From Desulfosporosinus hippei DSM 8344 (lineage in GTDB: Bacteria > Bacillota > Desulfitobacteriia > Desulfitobacteriales > Desulfitobacteriaceae): a stretch of DNA of 64,000 nucleotides. The notes under the pieces were generated by a model. The model was not told the DNA's origin. It worked only from the letters and a program-made list of their open reading frames with translations, and ran no database searches. The position numbers were made by a program, and so were the translations under genes. Below, piece after piece: positions 35,803 through 45,084 of the stretch. Where the stretch lies: the NCBI RefSeq assembly GCF_900100785.1, contig NZ_FNCP01000007.1, positions 62,001-126,000 on the forward strand. The letters run 5' to 3'. Numbering within the stretch: position 1 is the first letter of the stretch; each line of letters begins with the position of its first letter.

Positions 35803-37605
35803 CTAGCCTAGAAGTTTCTCCAATCGGTCTACAAGTTCCGAGAAAACTCCCAGCGCATTTCGTACCGGGGCAGGAGTCTCCATATCCACTCCTGCTTTTC
35901 TTAATAATTCGATGGGATAGTCTGAACTTCCGCCACTTAAAAACTCTAGATACCTAGCCACCGCCGGCTCCCCTTCCTCTAAAATGGCCCGGGCAAAGGC
36001 AATTGCCGCGGAGAAACCGGTTGCGTATTTATAGACGTAAAAAGCATTATAAAAATGAGGTATACGCGCCCATTCTAAAGCGATCTCTGGATCTAATATT
36101 ACGTCGTTACCATAGTATGCCATATTTAAATCACGATACATTTCCGAGAGATTTTCGGCAGTTAAGGCTCCCCCCTGCTCGACTACTGAGTGTATCTTTT
36201 TCTCAAATTCCGCAAACATCGTCTGCCTGAAAATAGTACCTCGAAATTGTTCCAAATAATGATTTACTAAATAGGCCAATATTTTAGTATCTTGGGTTTC
36301 TTTTAAAAGATGTTCCATGATCAATGATTCATTAAGGGTGGAGGCTACCTCAGCCACAAAAATTTTGTATCCGGCATAAAGATGAGGTTGACTGCGGTTG
36401 GAAAGATAAGTATGCAGTGAATGCCCCATCTCATGTGCGAGGGTAAACATTGAATCGAGTGTATCTTGATGATTAAGTAATACGTAGGGATGAGAACGAT
36501 AGGTGCCCCAAGAATAAGCCCCACTCGTTTTTCCTTCATTTTCATAAACATCAACCCAACTCTTAGAGAACCCTTCTTCAAGAATACTTATGTAATCCTT
36601 ACCTAATGGTTTCAAACCAGCAATAACCATATTTTTAGCTTCTTCATAGGTTATTTTCATAGTTGTTTCAGGTACGATAGGTACATAGATATCATACATA
36701 TGTAATTCATTAAGTTTCAAAGCCTTTTTGCGCAGTTGCACATATCTATGCATCTGAGGCAAGAATTCACGAACCGTATTGATAAGAGAATCATAAACTT
36801 TCAACGGAACCCGATCATCGTCTAAAGAAGCTTCTAAGGCCGAAGGATAGTGCCTCGCTTTGGCAAAGAAAACATCAGACTTAATACTGGAATTTAAGGT
36901 TGCGGCCCAAGTATTCCGTTGCTTAGCATAAGTACCATATAGTGTCTTGAATGCTTCCTTGCGAACCTCCTGTTTTTGGCTCTCCATAAATTGGATAAAG
37001 TTCCCTTTAGTTAATTCAATCGAGCCCCCGGATTCATCGGTTATATTCGGAAACTTTAGATCTGCATTATTAGCCATTGTGAAAATTGCTCCCGGTGCCT
37101 CTGCCAATTCACCAACTTCAGCTAATAATCTTTCCTCTGCCGAACTAAGAATATGTTCTTTCTTACGAAGAATGTCATCCAAGGCATGGTTATATAGTTC
37201 CATTTTAGGTGAAGCTGCGCGGAACTCTGCCAGCTTTCCTTCTGGCATGGCTAATAATTCCGGCACTACAAAAGAGGCTGCACTGCCGACCTTGACAGCT
37301 AGAGCACCGGCGCGATCGGTTAGGGCTTGATAATTTGCATTACGATTATCCTCATCACGTCTCATACGTGCATATGCGTATACTTCTTCTAAACGAAGAC
37401 TCAAATCGTCCATCCACTCGAAACAGGAGATAAGATTATCCGTATTATCTGCTAAATGCCCTTCGAATTTTTTCCCCTCTCCCAATAATTTCTCAATCCG
37501 AGAAAACTCTTCTTCCCATTTGCTAATATCTAAAAAGATATCCTCTAAACGCCATTTATGAGCCTCTGAGATTTCTGTTCTAGACTTTAGTCGTTGCTGA
37601 TCCAC
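35803..37605 (-). CDS. pepF: Oligoendopeptidase F
   Basis: Cytoplasmic M3 zinc metallopeptidase that trims peptides of roughly 7-17 residues. The zinc site H-E-x2-H is in TLAHEMGHSLHTYLSN, with the further glutamate in VAEVASTLNE. Length (600) is normal. GTG start behind AAAGGGGG. Peptide import and peptide breakdown genes occur in the same window but are 27 kb apart. Confidence 0.94.
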   Translation of the reverse strand: MDQQRLKSRTEISEAHKWRLEDIFLDISKWEEEFSRIEKLLGEGKKFEGHLADNTDNLISCFEWMDDLSLRLEEVYAYARMRRDEDNRNANYQALTDRAGALAVKVGSAASFVVPELLAMPEGKLAEFRAASPKMELYNHALDDILRKKEHILSSAEERLLAEVGELAEAPGAIFTMANNADLKFPNITDESGGSIELTKGNFIQFMESQKQEVRKEAFKTLYGTYAKQRNTWAATLNSSIKSDVFFAKARHYPSALEASLDDDRVPLKVYDSLINTVREFLPQMHRYVQLRKKALKLNELHMYDIYVPIVPETTMKITYEEAKNMVIAGLKPLGKDYISILEEGFSKSWVDVYENEGKTSGAYSWGTYRSHPYVLLNHQDTLDSMFTLAHEMGHSLHTYLSNRSQPHLYAGYKIFVAEVASTLNESLIMEHLLKETQDTKILAYLVNHYLEQFRGTIFRQTMFAEFEKKIHSVVEQGGALTAENLSEMYRDLNMAYYGNDVILDPEIALEWARIPHFYNAFYVYKYATGFSAAIAFARAILEEGEPAVARYLEFLSGGSSDYPIELLRKAGVDMETPAPVRNALGVFSELVDRLEKLLG

Positions 37606-37843
37606 AAATAGTTACCCCCTTTAGTAATAATTACCTTTATTATTATATACATCCTAACTGTAAATTACTATTTTCTAGAGACTAGGAAAATTACCCTAAA
37701 CACAGCGAAACAGGCAGCGTACGTTCCACTGCCTGCTCCACCTTGTCCACTATCCCCTTGGAAGGTTCCCCAACCTTCCAAGTTATATTTTACTCGATCA
37801 TTGCGACCTATGCAAGTGTATTGCTATTTGCTTTCGACGATAA
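37606..37843. other. Intergenic region with two GC-rich hairpins
   Basis: Between the PepF start and the putative pheA promoter. It holds an aggcag/ctgcct hairpin near 37710-37734 and a perfect 11-base hairpin cttggaaggtt/aaccttccaag (37757-37782) followed by a T-rich run on the plus strand. No plus-strand gene precedes them. They may belong to an unrecognised small RNA or to the PepF leader. No credible coding frame is present. Confidence 0.5.
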
Positions 37844-37844
37844 C

Positions 37845-37873
37845 TTGCCGTTAATCTCTATCTGTATTATGAT
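37845..37873 (+). promoter_or_regulatory. Candidate sigma-A promoter of the pheA leader
   Basis: TTGCCG and TATGAT are separated by exactly 17 bases. The transcript would start near 37880, about 235 bases before pheA. Confidence 0.45.
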
Positions 37874-37955
37874 AGTAGGAAAATACTCAATATTCATCAA
37901 GTCTTTACATAATATGGCAGAATTGTAGCTCCTAATAAGTAGGCTCTATAAGATT

Positions 37956-37991
37956 CTGACTCATCTTTAAATTGATGGGACAGTTTTTTTT
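37956..37991 (+). terminator. Terminator/attenuator in the pheA leader
   Basis: Ten-base stem with one mismatch (37956-37965 with 37974-37983) followed by eight T. It lies between the promoter above and pheA with no gene before it, so it would stop pheA leader transcripts unless overcome. No T-box core was found. Confidence 0.65.
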
Positions 37992-38115
37992 ATACCTGCT
38001 CTTATTATCTAGCTGCCCATAACATTCCAACAAACCCTCAAAGGTTCAAATCAGACAATTAAACCAGAGATTTGGCTACTGCTAATATCTCTTGATATTT
38101 AGGAAGGAGATAGAC

Positions 38116-38979
38116 ATGCAAAAAATTGGTTTTTTAGGTCCAAAGGGAAGTTTTTCAGAGGAGGCTATACTTTTATTTTTAGCTGCTCATCCTGATTTAA
38201 TAGCAACACCCCCAGATCTGATCCCATTTTCAACGATACCCAAATTACTGTTTGCCTGCAATGATCATGAAATCGACTGGGCTTTTGTCCCTTTAGAGAA
38301 TTCGACAGAAGGTCAAGTAGGCGTAACCATGGATACACTAGGACAAACTGAGCACCTCTTTATTACCCATGAATTTATCCATTCAATTGACCAATGTCTC
38401 TTAGCACACGAATCTATGCCACTTGAACAAATCGAACGAATTTATTCTCATGAACAAGCGATCGGGCAATGCAGGGATTTCCTAGAGAACCACCTTCCTA
38501 ATGCTCAGCAAATCACTTGTCTTAGCACTGCGGAAGCGGCCCATAGAATATCTTCAATCAGAGAAAATTGGGCGGCTATCGGTCCCCGTCGAGCAGCCCG
38601 TCTCTATAATTTACATATTCTCAAAGAATGTATCCAAGATGCTACCTTAAACGCCACTCGTTTCGTGATGGTTGGCCATAACCTTGCGGAAATGTCCGAC
38701 GGCGAAGATAAAACCTCACTATTGGTGATTGCCGAAAACACTCCGGGCTCTTTATATCGGATATTAGGAGAATTTGCCAAACGACATATTAATTTAAGTC
38801 GTATAGAATCTCGTCCCTCAAAACGAATACTTGGAGAATATGTTTTCTTTGTTGATGTTGACGGCTATGTCTTTGCTCCTCCCATTCAAGATGTACTTTG
38901 GGCATTTAAAGAAGAACACATAGCGGTCAAACTTCTCGGTTCCTACCCCAAAGCACACCCCCAAGAGAGAACTTTTTAA
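38116..38979 (+). CDS. pheA: Prephenate dehydratase
   Basis: Converts prephenate to phenylpyruvate in phenylalanine synthesis. The catalytic domain has FLGPKGSFSEEA, VPLENSTEGQVG and the TRF motif in NATRFVMVG; residues from about 200 form a regulatory ACT domain with the Phe-binding ESRPSKRILGEYVFF. No chorismate mutase domain is fused. The ATG at 38116 has AAGGAG upstream; an ATG at 38092 lacks one. The leader terminator suggests attenuation. Confidence 0.95.
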   Translation: MQKIGFLGPKGSFSEEAILLFLAAHPDLIATPPDLIPFSTIPKLLFACNDHEIDWAFVPLENSTEGQVGVTMDTLGQTEHLFITHEFIHSIDQCLLAHESMPLEQIERIYSHEQAIGQCRDFLENHLPNAQQITCLSTAEAAHRISSIRENWAAIGPRRAARLYNLHILKECIQDATLNATRFVMVGHNLAEMSDGEDKTSLLVIAENTPGSLYRILGEFAKRHINLSRIESRPSKRILGEYVFFVDVDGYVFAPPIQDVLWAFKEEHIAVKLLGSYPKAHPQERTF

Positions 38980-39006
38980 GGAGTGAGGATAAACCTCACT
39001 CCTTAA
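38976..39006 (+). terminator. Stem-loop overlapping the pheA stop codon
   Basis: Perfect 13-base stem ttaaggagtgagg/cctcactccttaa that includes the TAA stop. It has no clear T-run, so it may act as an RNA stabiliser or a weak terminator. Confidence 0.55.
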
Positions 39007-39040
39007 TCATATAACTTTTAAATATAACTTTAGATAGACT

Positions 39041-40525
39041 CTACTTATCGAAAAACATTTTGGGAATCAGCTCACTTATTTCTTCAGGCGAGCATGATCT
39101 AGCCTTTTTCTCGGGCTTCTTATCCAAACCTTGTAACCCTATGGGGATTTCCCATCCTGTTAATTGACTTAAGCGTTCCAGCGCTTCCCACTCATCTGAG
39201 CAAGTTGATTTTATATCCCTTGCCAAAGCTCGAATTACATTTGAAGAAAACTTAAAAGGACTTGCAGTGGAAGCAATAACTGTGAATGTTTGATCCTTGG
39301 TTGCGGTAAGATAATCATCATACACTTTCATTGCAACTGCAGTATGGGGATCAAAGACATATCGATACTCTTCATAACTACTTGCAATTGTATTAAGAGT
39401 CTCTTCTTCATTAGCCCATCCAGCATAGACAGTAGCTTGACATTCTTTCAAAGTAGCGGAATCAACCTTAAATTCCCCTCGATTGCTTGCATCATACCAA
39501 GACTGAATTTTTTCCGAATCTCGTCCACTCATTTCAAATAGAAAACGTTCAAAGTTGCTGGAGATTAAGATATCCATAGAAGGGGATATGGTTTGAAAAA
39601 ATGGCCGTTGACCCTGATATACACCCGTTTTGAAAAAATCTGCCAGGACATTATTGGAATTCGAAGCACAAATAATACGGTTGATGGGCAACCCCATGCG
39701 TTTAGCATAGTAAGCAGCCTGTAAGTTGCCAAAATTCCCGGTAGGGACTACAACATTTATTTTACTCTCCGGTGTAACCTTACCCTGTTTTACAGCCTGT
39801 AAGTATGCCCAGTAATAGTATACTATCTGCGGCAAAAGCCGACCCCAGTTAATAGAATTAGCAGAGGAGAAAATCAACTTATTCTCTTGCATCTGAGTCT
39901 TCAAAGTATCAGAAGCAAAAATATTTTTAACAGCTGTCTGACACTGATCGAAGTTACCTCCAACCACACCTACAACATGAGTATTTAAACCTTCAGTCGT
40001 TGTCATTTGACGCTCTTGAACCGGGCTTACACCGCCCGCAGGGTAGAAGACAACAATGTGCATTCCCTCTCTGTTTTTGAACCCTTCTAAGGCAGCTTTA
40101 CCAGTATCCCCAGATGTGGCTACCAGAATTAAGACGTCCTCTTCTCGGTTAAACTGTTTAAGACTGGTTTTTAATAAGTCTGGCAATACTTGCAAAGCCA
40201 TGTCTTTAAATGCTGCAGTCGGTCCATGCCAAAGTTCCAGAACTCCCAAACTTCCAACGGGCACTAAAGGTGCCGGATCTTCTCCAGCAAATCGACCGTC
40301 AGAATAAACTTTGATAATTTCCGCAACTGCTTCCTCAGAGAAATCCGATAAATATGGCATCATAACACGTTTTGCGACCTCACCATATGTTAACCCCTGA
40401 AGGTCTTGCCAATTCAAGTTGGGAAACGTCGAAGGAACAAAAAGTCCCCCGCCTGGTACCATTCCTAATGTGATAGCTTGTGACGCTGTTTGACCGTAAA
40501 GATTACCCCGTGTGCTTTCGTACAA
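39041..40525 (-). CDS. thrC: Threonine synthase
   Basis: PLP enzyme that converts O-phosphohomoserine to threonine. The PLP lysine lies in HGPTAAFKDMALQVLP, and the phosphate loop is ATSGDTGKAALEGF. N-terminal YESTRGN and the 494-residue length place it in the longer class with an N-terminal extension. TTG start behind AAGGAGGG. It stands alone, divergent from the kinase-like gene. Confidence 0.94.
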   Translation of the reverse strand: MYESTRGNLYGQTASQAITLGMVPGGGLFVPSTFPNLNWQDLQGLTYGEVAKRVMMPYLSDFSEEAVAEIIKVYSDGRFAGEDPAPLVPVGSLGVLELWHGPTAAFKDMALQVLPDLLKTSLKQFNREEDVLILVATSGDTGKAALEGFKNREGMHIVVFYPAGGVSPVQERQMTTTEGLNTHVVGVVGGNFDQCQTAVKNIFASDTLKTQMQENKLIFSSANSINWGRLLPQIVYYYWAYLQAVKQGKVTPESKINVVVPTGNFGNLQAAYYAKRMGLPINRIICASNSNNVLADFFKTGVYQGQRPFFQTISPSMDILISSNFERFLFEMSGRDSEKIQSWYDASNRGEFKVDSATLKECQATVYAGWANEEETLNTIASSYEEYRYVFDPHTAVAMKVYDDYLTATKDQTFTVIASTASPFKFSSNVIRALARDIKSTCSDEWEALERLSQLTGWEIPIGLQGLDKKPEKKARSCSPEEISELIPKMFFDK

Positions 40526-40727
40526 TCCATTTCCCTCCTTGACCCCTTTAACTCGATTAATTATTTACATTCTATTTGCTGTATATTCGCCTTATAAGAA
40601 TAAATTTCCTTCTTAGTAGTGCAAAGTATATCTAGTCTATAAATTTACTCGACCTTTTGAAGGAAACTCTAATTTATTGTTGAATACCTCTTAAGAAAAT
40701 CCGCTGATTTCAGAAAGGAGCGCAGAA

Positions 40728-42116
40728 ATGTCAGATTACTCAATCCGCAAATATCGTCAAACTCTTATTATTGGACTTATCGGAGTTGTCAAAGAACTCT
40801 TTCCTGGTGAACAACTTAAGATTTCTCACTCTATCCTAGATGGTGTATACTGTGAACTTGAAAATTCTGTACTTTCTTCTAGGGAAATACAGACTATTGA
40901 GGATCATTTAAAAGTTTGGGTAGAGTCAGATCAAACAATCTCCTATCAAACCTGTAATGACCATCTATATCATTGCCAAGTTGATCTGGATTTGATCACC
41001 ACAATCTATCCTCCTCTGGAACGGTCCGGGTCTTTAAAACATTTTAAGCTCATCCATTTTCTGCCTGGGTTTATCATTCTCTTTCCTAACGTAAACCATC
41101 CTGAATCTCTGTCTCCTTTTGTTCCACCAGAAAAACTATCTGCGACATTTTCAGAAACCCAAAGATGGCTTGAAAACTTACACCTTTCCTATGTTCATGA
41201 TGTGAATGCTATTATTTCAAGTAAGTCTTCTCAAGACCTGATCTATTTGGCAGAAGCTTTGCACGAAAAGACGATTTCTTCAATTGCTGACCGAATCTTT
41301 AGTCAACGTTCAAAAGTCAGAGTTATCCTTATTTCCGGTCCTACATCTTCCGGAAAAACAACCTTTGCTCAACGATTGTCCACCCAATTACGGGTTAACG
41401 GTCTCCGCCCAGTGGCTTTATCCCTCGATAATTACTTCTTACCCCGGGATAAGACCCCAGTGGACAGTAACGGCCAATACGATTTTGAGTGCTTAGAGGC
41501 TCTGGATTTACCTCTCTTGGCGGATCAATTAAACGCCTTGATCGGAGGATCTGAAGTGGAAACTCCACTCTTTGATTTTGTTTGTGGCGGGAGATGCCAA
41601 TCCGGAAGAACCATGCGCTTAGGTTCTGACGAAATTCTTGTAATTGAAGGAATTCATGCTCTTAACCCCTCATTACTCCCTTCACTCGACCGTTCACAAA
41701 TGTTTAAGATATATGTCAGCGCCCTATTCCAGCTCAATATTGATGCTTATACTCGAGTTTCTACGACTGAAGTTCGGCTCATACGCCGTCTTGTCAGGGA
41801 CAATCAATTTCGGGGAACTGAACCTGCTCGAACACTAGCACAATGGGATAGTGTTCGTCGAGGAGAAAATAATAACATCTTTCCCTATCAGGAAGAAGCA
41901 GATGTCATGTTTAACTCTAGCCTCTTGTATGAACTTAATGCCTTACGCCCATATGCAGAGCATTTATTAGTCTCAATTACTCCGGAATGCCCTGACTATG
42001 AAATGGCTGTTCACCTTTTAACCCTGTTATCCTTTTTTGAGATATTAGATATTTCTACGGTTCCTTTCAACTCTATTTTAAGAGAGTTTTTAGGAGGAAG
42101 CGCTTATAATGTATAA
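40728..42116 (+). CDS. Uridine kinase-like nucleoside kinase with N-terminal ThrRS-like domain
   Basis: The C-terminal half is a uridine kinase/phosphoribulokinase-type P-loop domain: Walker A SGPTSSGKTTFAQRL, SLDNYFLPRD, and ILVIEGIHALNPSL. The N-terminal 180 residues contain ILDGVYCELE and related patterns seen in the second additional domain of threonyl-tRNA synthetases; the usual TGS domain is not apparent. This fusion is common in Clostridia and its substrate is uncertain. ATG with AAGGAG upstream. A very long hairpin terminator follows. Confidence 0.85.
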   Translation: MSDYSIRKYRQTLIIGLIGVVKELFPGEQLKISHSILDGVYCELENSVLSSREIQTIEDHLKVWVESDQTISYQTCNDHLYHCQVDLDLITTIYPPLERSGSLKHFKLIHFLPGFIILFPNVNHPESLSPFVPPEKLSATFSETQRWLENLHLSYVHDVNAIISSKSSQDLIYLAEALHEKTISSIADRIFSQRSKVRVILISGPTSSGKTTFAQRLSTQLRVNGLRPVALSLDNYFLPRDKTPVDSNGQYDFECLEALDLPLLADQLNALIGGSEVETPLFDFVCGGRCQSGRTMRLGSDEILVIEGIHALNPSLLPSLDRSQMFKIYVSALFQLNIDAYTRVSTTEVRLIRRLVRDNQFRGTEPARTLAQWDSVRRGENNNIFPYQEEADVMFNSSLLYELNALRPYAEHLLVSITPECPDYEMAVHLLTLLSFFEILDISTVPFNSILREFLGGSAYNV

Positions 42117-42173
42117 CCCAACCAGACCACATTTCAACCACCCGGCTATTCAGGAAATAGCCTAGCTTTATAT

Positions 42174-42227
42174 AATTGTACAATAAAGTGCGAAGAGATG
42201 ATGCTCTTCGCACTTTATTGTACAATT
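42174..42227. terminator. Long hairpin terminator, probably bidirectional
   Basis: A perfect 24-base stem (42174-42197 with 42204-42227) and six-base loop. It lies between the kinase-like gene (plus) and the tautomerase gene (minus). Confidence 0.82.
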
Positions 42228-42236
42228 ACCTTTTTG

Positions 42237-42422
42237 CTATTTGTCGCTAGCAAGCTTACCAGCTTTTGCATAATTTTCCTTTAGCATATCCCGAATAATA
42301 ATCGAGATATTTTCTGGAGCCGCTCCAGTTGACTCTATAATTGCCTGGGTAACTTTTTCTACTAGTAATCGTTTTTGATCAAGGGTGCGTCCTTCTAATA
42401 AATCAATTTGTACAAATGGCAA
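42237..42422 (-). CDS. 4-oxalocrotonate tautomerase family protein
   Basis: A 61-residue protein of the small tautomerase family. Pro follows the initiator Met, giving the catalytic N-terminal proline after Met removal. EGRTLDQKRLLVEKVTQAI and the conserved arginine in IIIRDM fit the family, which isomerises enol/keto acids. The substrate here is unknown. TTG start behind GGAGGG. It lies downstream of the GIY-YIG gene on the same strand. Confidence 0.88.
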   Translation of the reverse strand: MPFVQIDLLEGRTLDQKRLLVEKVTQAIIESTGAAPENISIIIRDMLKENYAKAGKLASDK

Positions 42423-42443
42423 TGTTTTTCCCTCCAGATAATT

Positions 42444-42782
42444 TTAATTACTAATTTTATCGTTTTTTGAAACCAATAAAGCCGAAAAAGAAAGCCCCCG
42501 CCGCTCTGCCAGTTGATAAATGTGTTCCGGCTCTTTTATCAACTGGCACTTTTCTGTTCTAAGGCACCTTTTTATTGCATGCTCCAATCTTAAAGCTTCA
42601 CTCCACGTCCCAACTTCCCAAGCTTGGGCTAAAGTAACCGGTAGATGGGAAGAGGTGTATTTTGCACCTTTCTTACCGGAAGAACCTCGGTTGTGTTCTT
42701 TAATCCTGCGGTCTAAATCTGTGGTTGCGCCAGTATAAAGTGTGTTATTTCCGCACCTTACCAGGTATACCCAATAACCCAT
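42444..42782 (-). CDS. GIY-YIG nuclease superfamily protein (YhbQ/UPF0213 type)
   Basis: A single GIY-YIG domain: WVYLVRCGNNTLYTGATTDLDRRIKEHN, followed by the basic helix and the conserved glutamate region WSEALRLEHAIK. Members act on DNA or remain unassigned. ATG with GGAG upstream, three bases from the mqnA stop, so it is in one transcript with mqnA. Confidence 0.9.
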   Translation of the reverse strand: MGYWVYLVRCGNNTLYTGATTDLDRRIKEHNRGSSGKKGAKYTSSHLPVTLAQAWEVGTWSEALRLEHAIKRCLRTEKCQLIKEPEHIYQLAERRGLSFSALLVSKNDKISN

Positions 42783-42785
42783 ACT

Positions 42786-43604
42786 CTACTCCTTAGGCCA
42801 AAACTCAAGAACGGGAAGACTAGGAAGTAAACTGAGTTCAAAACACAAGCCTAAATATTTATTTAATCCACACTCCAGTGAGCTATCTAAACCATAGTTA
42901 AACTGGGCAAAATATCCGACCCAGAAACCATGTGTCCCTCCAAGCATGGTTTGACAGGTCAAGATAACATCCTCCATATTACAAAGTGCCTTAACTTTAG
43001 CCTCGATAAGCAGTTTATGGATGATCCTAATCTCTTGCTCTCGCTCAGATAAGAGTAATTTCGGGAATGCCCACACTGCATATGTCATAGAACAACCAGT
43101 AAATTTCAGCCACTCTTCGCCCAAATCATAGATATAACAGTCGGGCTGAAGTAAAGCCGCTTGAATGGCTGCATCTCCAATGAGGAGGGCTGCATCAGCA
43201 ACTAAAAACATTTCTTGGAGATTGGCAGACATGGTCAAATAGTGTGGCATTACCCCATAGTAATGATGGAGTATAATCTTTGTCAAATTTACGGAAGTTG
43301 CCGAAGCGTCTGTTAAGGCGACTGTTAAACCATCTAAATCCTTTAAGGGTACTTTCGAGAATAGGATAATCGATCCCACTCGTCCTTTTGTAGAAACCGA
43401 GAGATTGGGTAATATTGCGTAATCCTTCCAATGCTCACCGTAGGAGAATGCGCTGATGGGTGCCATATCTATCTCACCGGCAGCTAACATGGCGTTATGC
43501 CCTGTTGGCTCAGCTACAACCGATTCAATTAAAGGATGGTTCATATCTAAGAAATGGAACATGGGTAACATATTTGTATTTGGGTTATGTCCGATGCGTA
43601 TCAT
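42786..43604 (-). CDS. mqnA: Chorismate dehydratase, menaquinone synthesis
   Basis: First step of the futalosine route: chorismate to 3-enolpyruvylbenzoate. The fold is that of a periplasmic binding protein without a signal peptide. RIGHNPNTNMLPMFHFLD at the start, MLAAGEIDMAPISAFSYG and TDASATSVNLTKIIL match MqnA. Length (272) is normal. ATG with GGGGGT upstream. It sits between a fumarylacetoacetate hydrolase-fold gene and a GIY-YIG gene. Confidence 0.88.
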   Translation of the reverse strand: MIRIGHNPNTNMLPMFHFLDMNHPLIESVVAEPTGHNAMLAAGEIDMAPISAFSYGEHWKDYAILPNLSVSTKGRVGSIILFSKVPLKDLDGLTVALTDASATSVNLTKIILHHYYGVMPHYLTMSANLQEMFLVADAALLIGDAAIQAALLQPDCYIYDLGEEWLKFTGCSMTYAVWAFPKLLLSEREQEIRIIHKLLIEAKVKALCNMEDVILTCQTMLGGTHGFWVGYFAQFNYGLDSSLECGLNKYLGLCFELSLLPSLPVLEFWPKE

Positions 43605-43626
43605 GCCTATACCCCCATGTATGAGA

Positions 43627-44385
43627 TCATTTTTTAACAGTATTGCGCAATTCCCCGATTCCTTGAATCTTTACGACAATTTCATCTCCGGGGCGAACAG
43701 GGCCTACTCCTTCCGGTGTTCCAGTAAGTACAACGTCGCCAGGATTAAGTGTCATAACTTGAGATATAAAGCTTATAAGTTTAGGAACTGGGGTTATAAA
43801 ATTACGCGTATTTGAAGATTGCTTTATTTCACCATTAAGTGTTGACTGAATATCTAACTGACTGGAGTCCAAATCCGTCACAACCCAGGGGCCGATGGGA
43901 CAAAAGGTGTCAAAGGATTTCGAACGGGTCCATTGACCATCCTTTTTTTGCAGATCTCTGGCTGTAACATCATTTGCACAGGTATAACCGAAAATTCCTT
44001 CTACGGCATCAATTTCAGTAGCTTCCTTAATAGTTTTCCCTATGACCACAGCCAGTTCAGCCTCATAGTCTACTTGTTGGCTGATTTTTGGATAGACGAT
44101 CTCTGCGTCCGGGCCAATAACACTAGTTTCAGGTTTTATAAAAATTACCGGGTCATCCGGTAATGAATGTTCCAACTCTTGGGCATGCAAAGCATAGTTT
44201 AGCCCAACACATACTACTTTACTAGGCTCTACAGGGGCAAGCAAGGTTACCTCATCAATTGACAGCATAGTGCCTGTAGGCTTACTAAGGGGGTTGAGAA
44301 ATGATCCATCCAGTACCCGCACTTTTTCTCCTTCAATGATTCCATATCCAATCCCACTATTACTGCGAAAACGTACAAATTTCAT
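43627..44385 (-). CDS. Fumarylacetoacetate hydrolase family protein
   Basis: A 252-residue FAH-fold enzyme acting on a 2-keto acid or related compound. VCVGLNYALHAQE, the metal-binding D-x-E-x-E in QVDYEAELAVVIGK, GYTCANDVTARDLQ and LTGTPEGVGPVRPGD are typical. The exact reaction is open; many such enzymes are oxaloacetate tautomerases or acylpyruvate hydrolases. I chose the ATG at 44385; 41 more in-frame residues upstream run through the end of nth and look non-coding. Confidence 0.9.
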   Translation of the reverse strand: MKFVRFRSNSGIGYGIIEGEKVRVLDGSFLNPLSKPTGTMLSIDEVTLLAPVEPSKVVCVGLNYALHAQELEHSLPDDPVIFIKPETSVIGPDAEIVYPKISQQVDYEAELAVVIGKTIKEATEIDAVEGIFGYTCANDVTARDLQKKDGQWTRSKSFDTFCPIGPWVVTDLDSSQLDIQSTLNGEIKQSSNTRNFITPVPKLISFISQVMTLNPGDVVLTGTPEGVGPVRPGDEIVVKIQGIGELRNTVKK

Positions 44386-44389
44386 GAGA

Positions 44390-45067
44390 TCAACCCTCTC
44401 TATCTTTCTGGGGAAGCAAACCCTTCTCTTCCCTGTACATCTTGCAAAACTCGGATACTGGGCAAGCCTCACATCCCGGCTTTCGGGCATTACATATTCT
44501 CCTCCCATGAAAAATGAGAAGATGGTGAAGCAGTGACCATTTATCTTGTGGAAAGAGCCCCATTAATTCTTCTTCAACTTTTTCAGGGGTTTTACCATTT
44601 GAGAGACCCAAGCGATGGGCGACTCTAAACACATGGGTATCTACTGCAATTGAAGGAATTCCAAAGGCATTGCTGACAACGACATTAGCTGTTTTTCTTC
44701 CTACTCCAGGTAGCCCTTTCAGCGACTCCAAATCCCAAGGTACCTGTCCCTGAAAGTTTTCCACTAATACCTGGCAGGCAGCAAGAATATTCTTAGCCTT
44801 ATTATGGTAAAGGCCCAAAGAACGAATTTTGTTTTCAAGCTTAGCTTGCCCTAAATCCAGAACTGCCTGGGGGGAATTTGCTTCAGCAAATAGCGAAGCA
44901 GTGACAAGATTAACTCTTTCGTCTGTGCATTGTGCAGATAAGATTGTTGCAATTAAAAGTTCGAAGGGCGTGTTGTACTCTAACTCGCAGTGTGCATCAG
45001 GAAATCTCTCCTGTAAAGCATCAAAAATTAACATCGAAACTGGCTCTTTAGAACCAATCTGTAACAT
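44390..45067 (-). CDS. nth: Endonuclease III
   Basis: Base-excision repair glycosylase/AP lyase for oxidised pyrimidines. The helix-hairpin-helix with catalytic lysine is LKGLPGVGRKTANVV, followed by the catalytic aspartate in AVDTHVFRVAHRLG. The 4Fe-4S ligands C-x6-C-x2-C-x5-C are in CNARKPGCEACPVSEFC. ATG with GGAGGT upstream. It follows the HD-GYP gene by 17 bases. Confidence 0.95.
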   Translation of the reverse strand: MLQIGSKEPVSMLIFDALQERFPDAHCELEYNTPFELLIATILSAQCTDERVNLVTASLFAEANSPQAVLDLGQAKLENKIRSLGLYHNKAKNILAACQVLVENFQGQVPWDLESLKGLPGVGRKTANVVVSNAFGIPSIAVDTHVFRVAHRLGLSNGKTPEKVEEELMGLFPQDKWSLLHHLLIFHGRRICNARKPGCEACPVSEFCKMYREEKGLLPQKDREG

Positions 45068-45084
45068 ACTGTTACCTCCGCAGA

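Noticed and set aside
37743-37928. 61-codon plus-strand frame between pepF and pheA
   Set aside because: It starts at a GTG inside the hairpin region without a ribosome site, and overlaps the putative promoter.
37860-38115. T-box leader for pheA
   Set aside because: The conserved AGGGTGG-type core and specifier loop pattern are absent.
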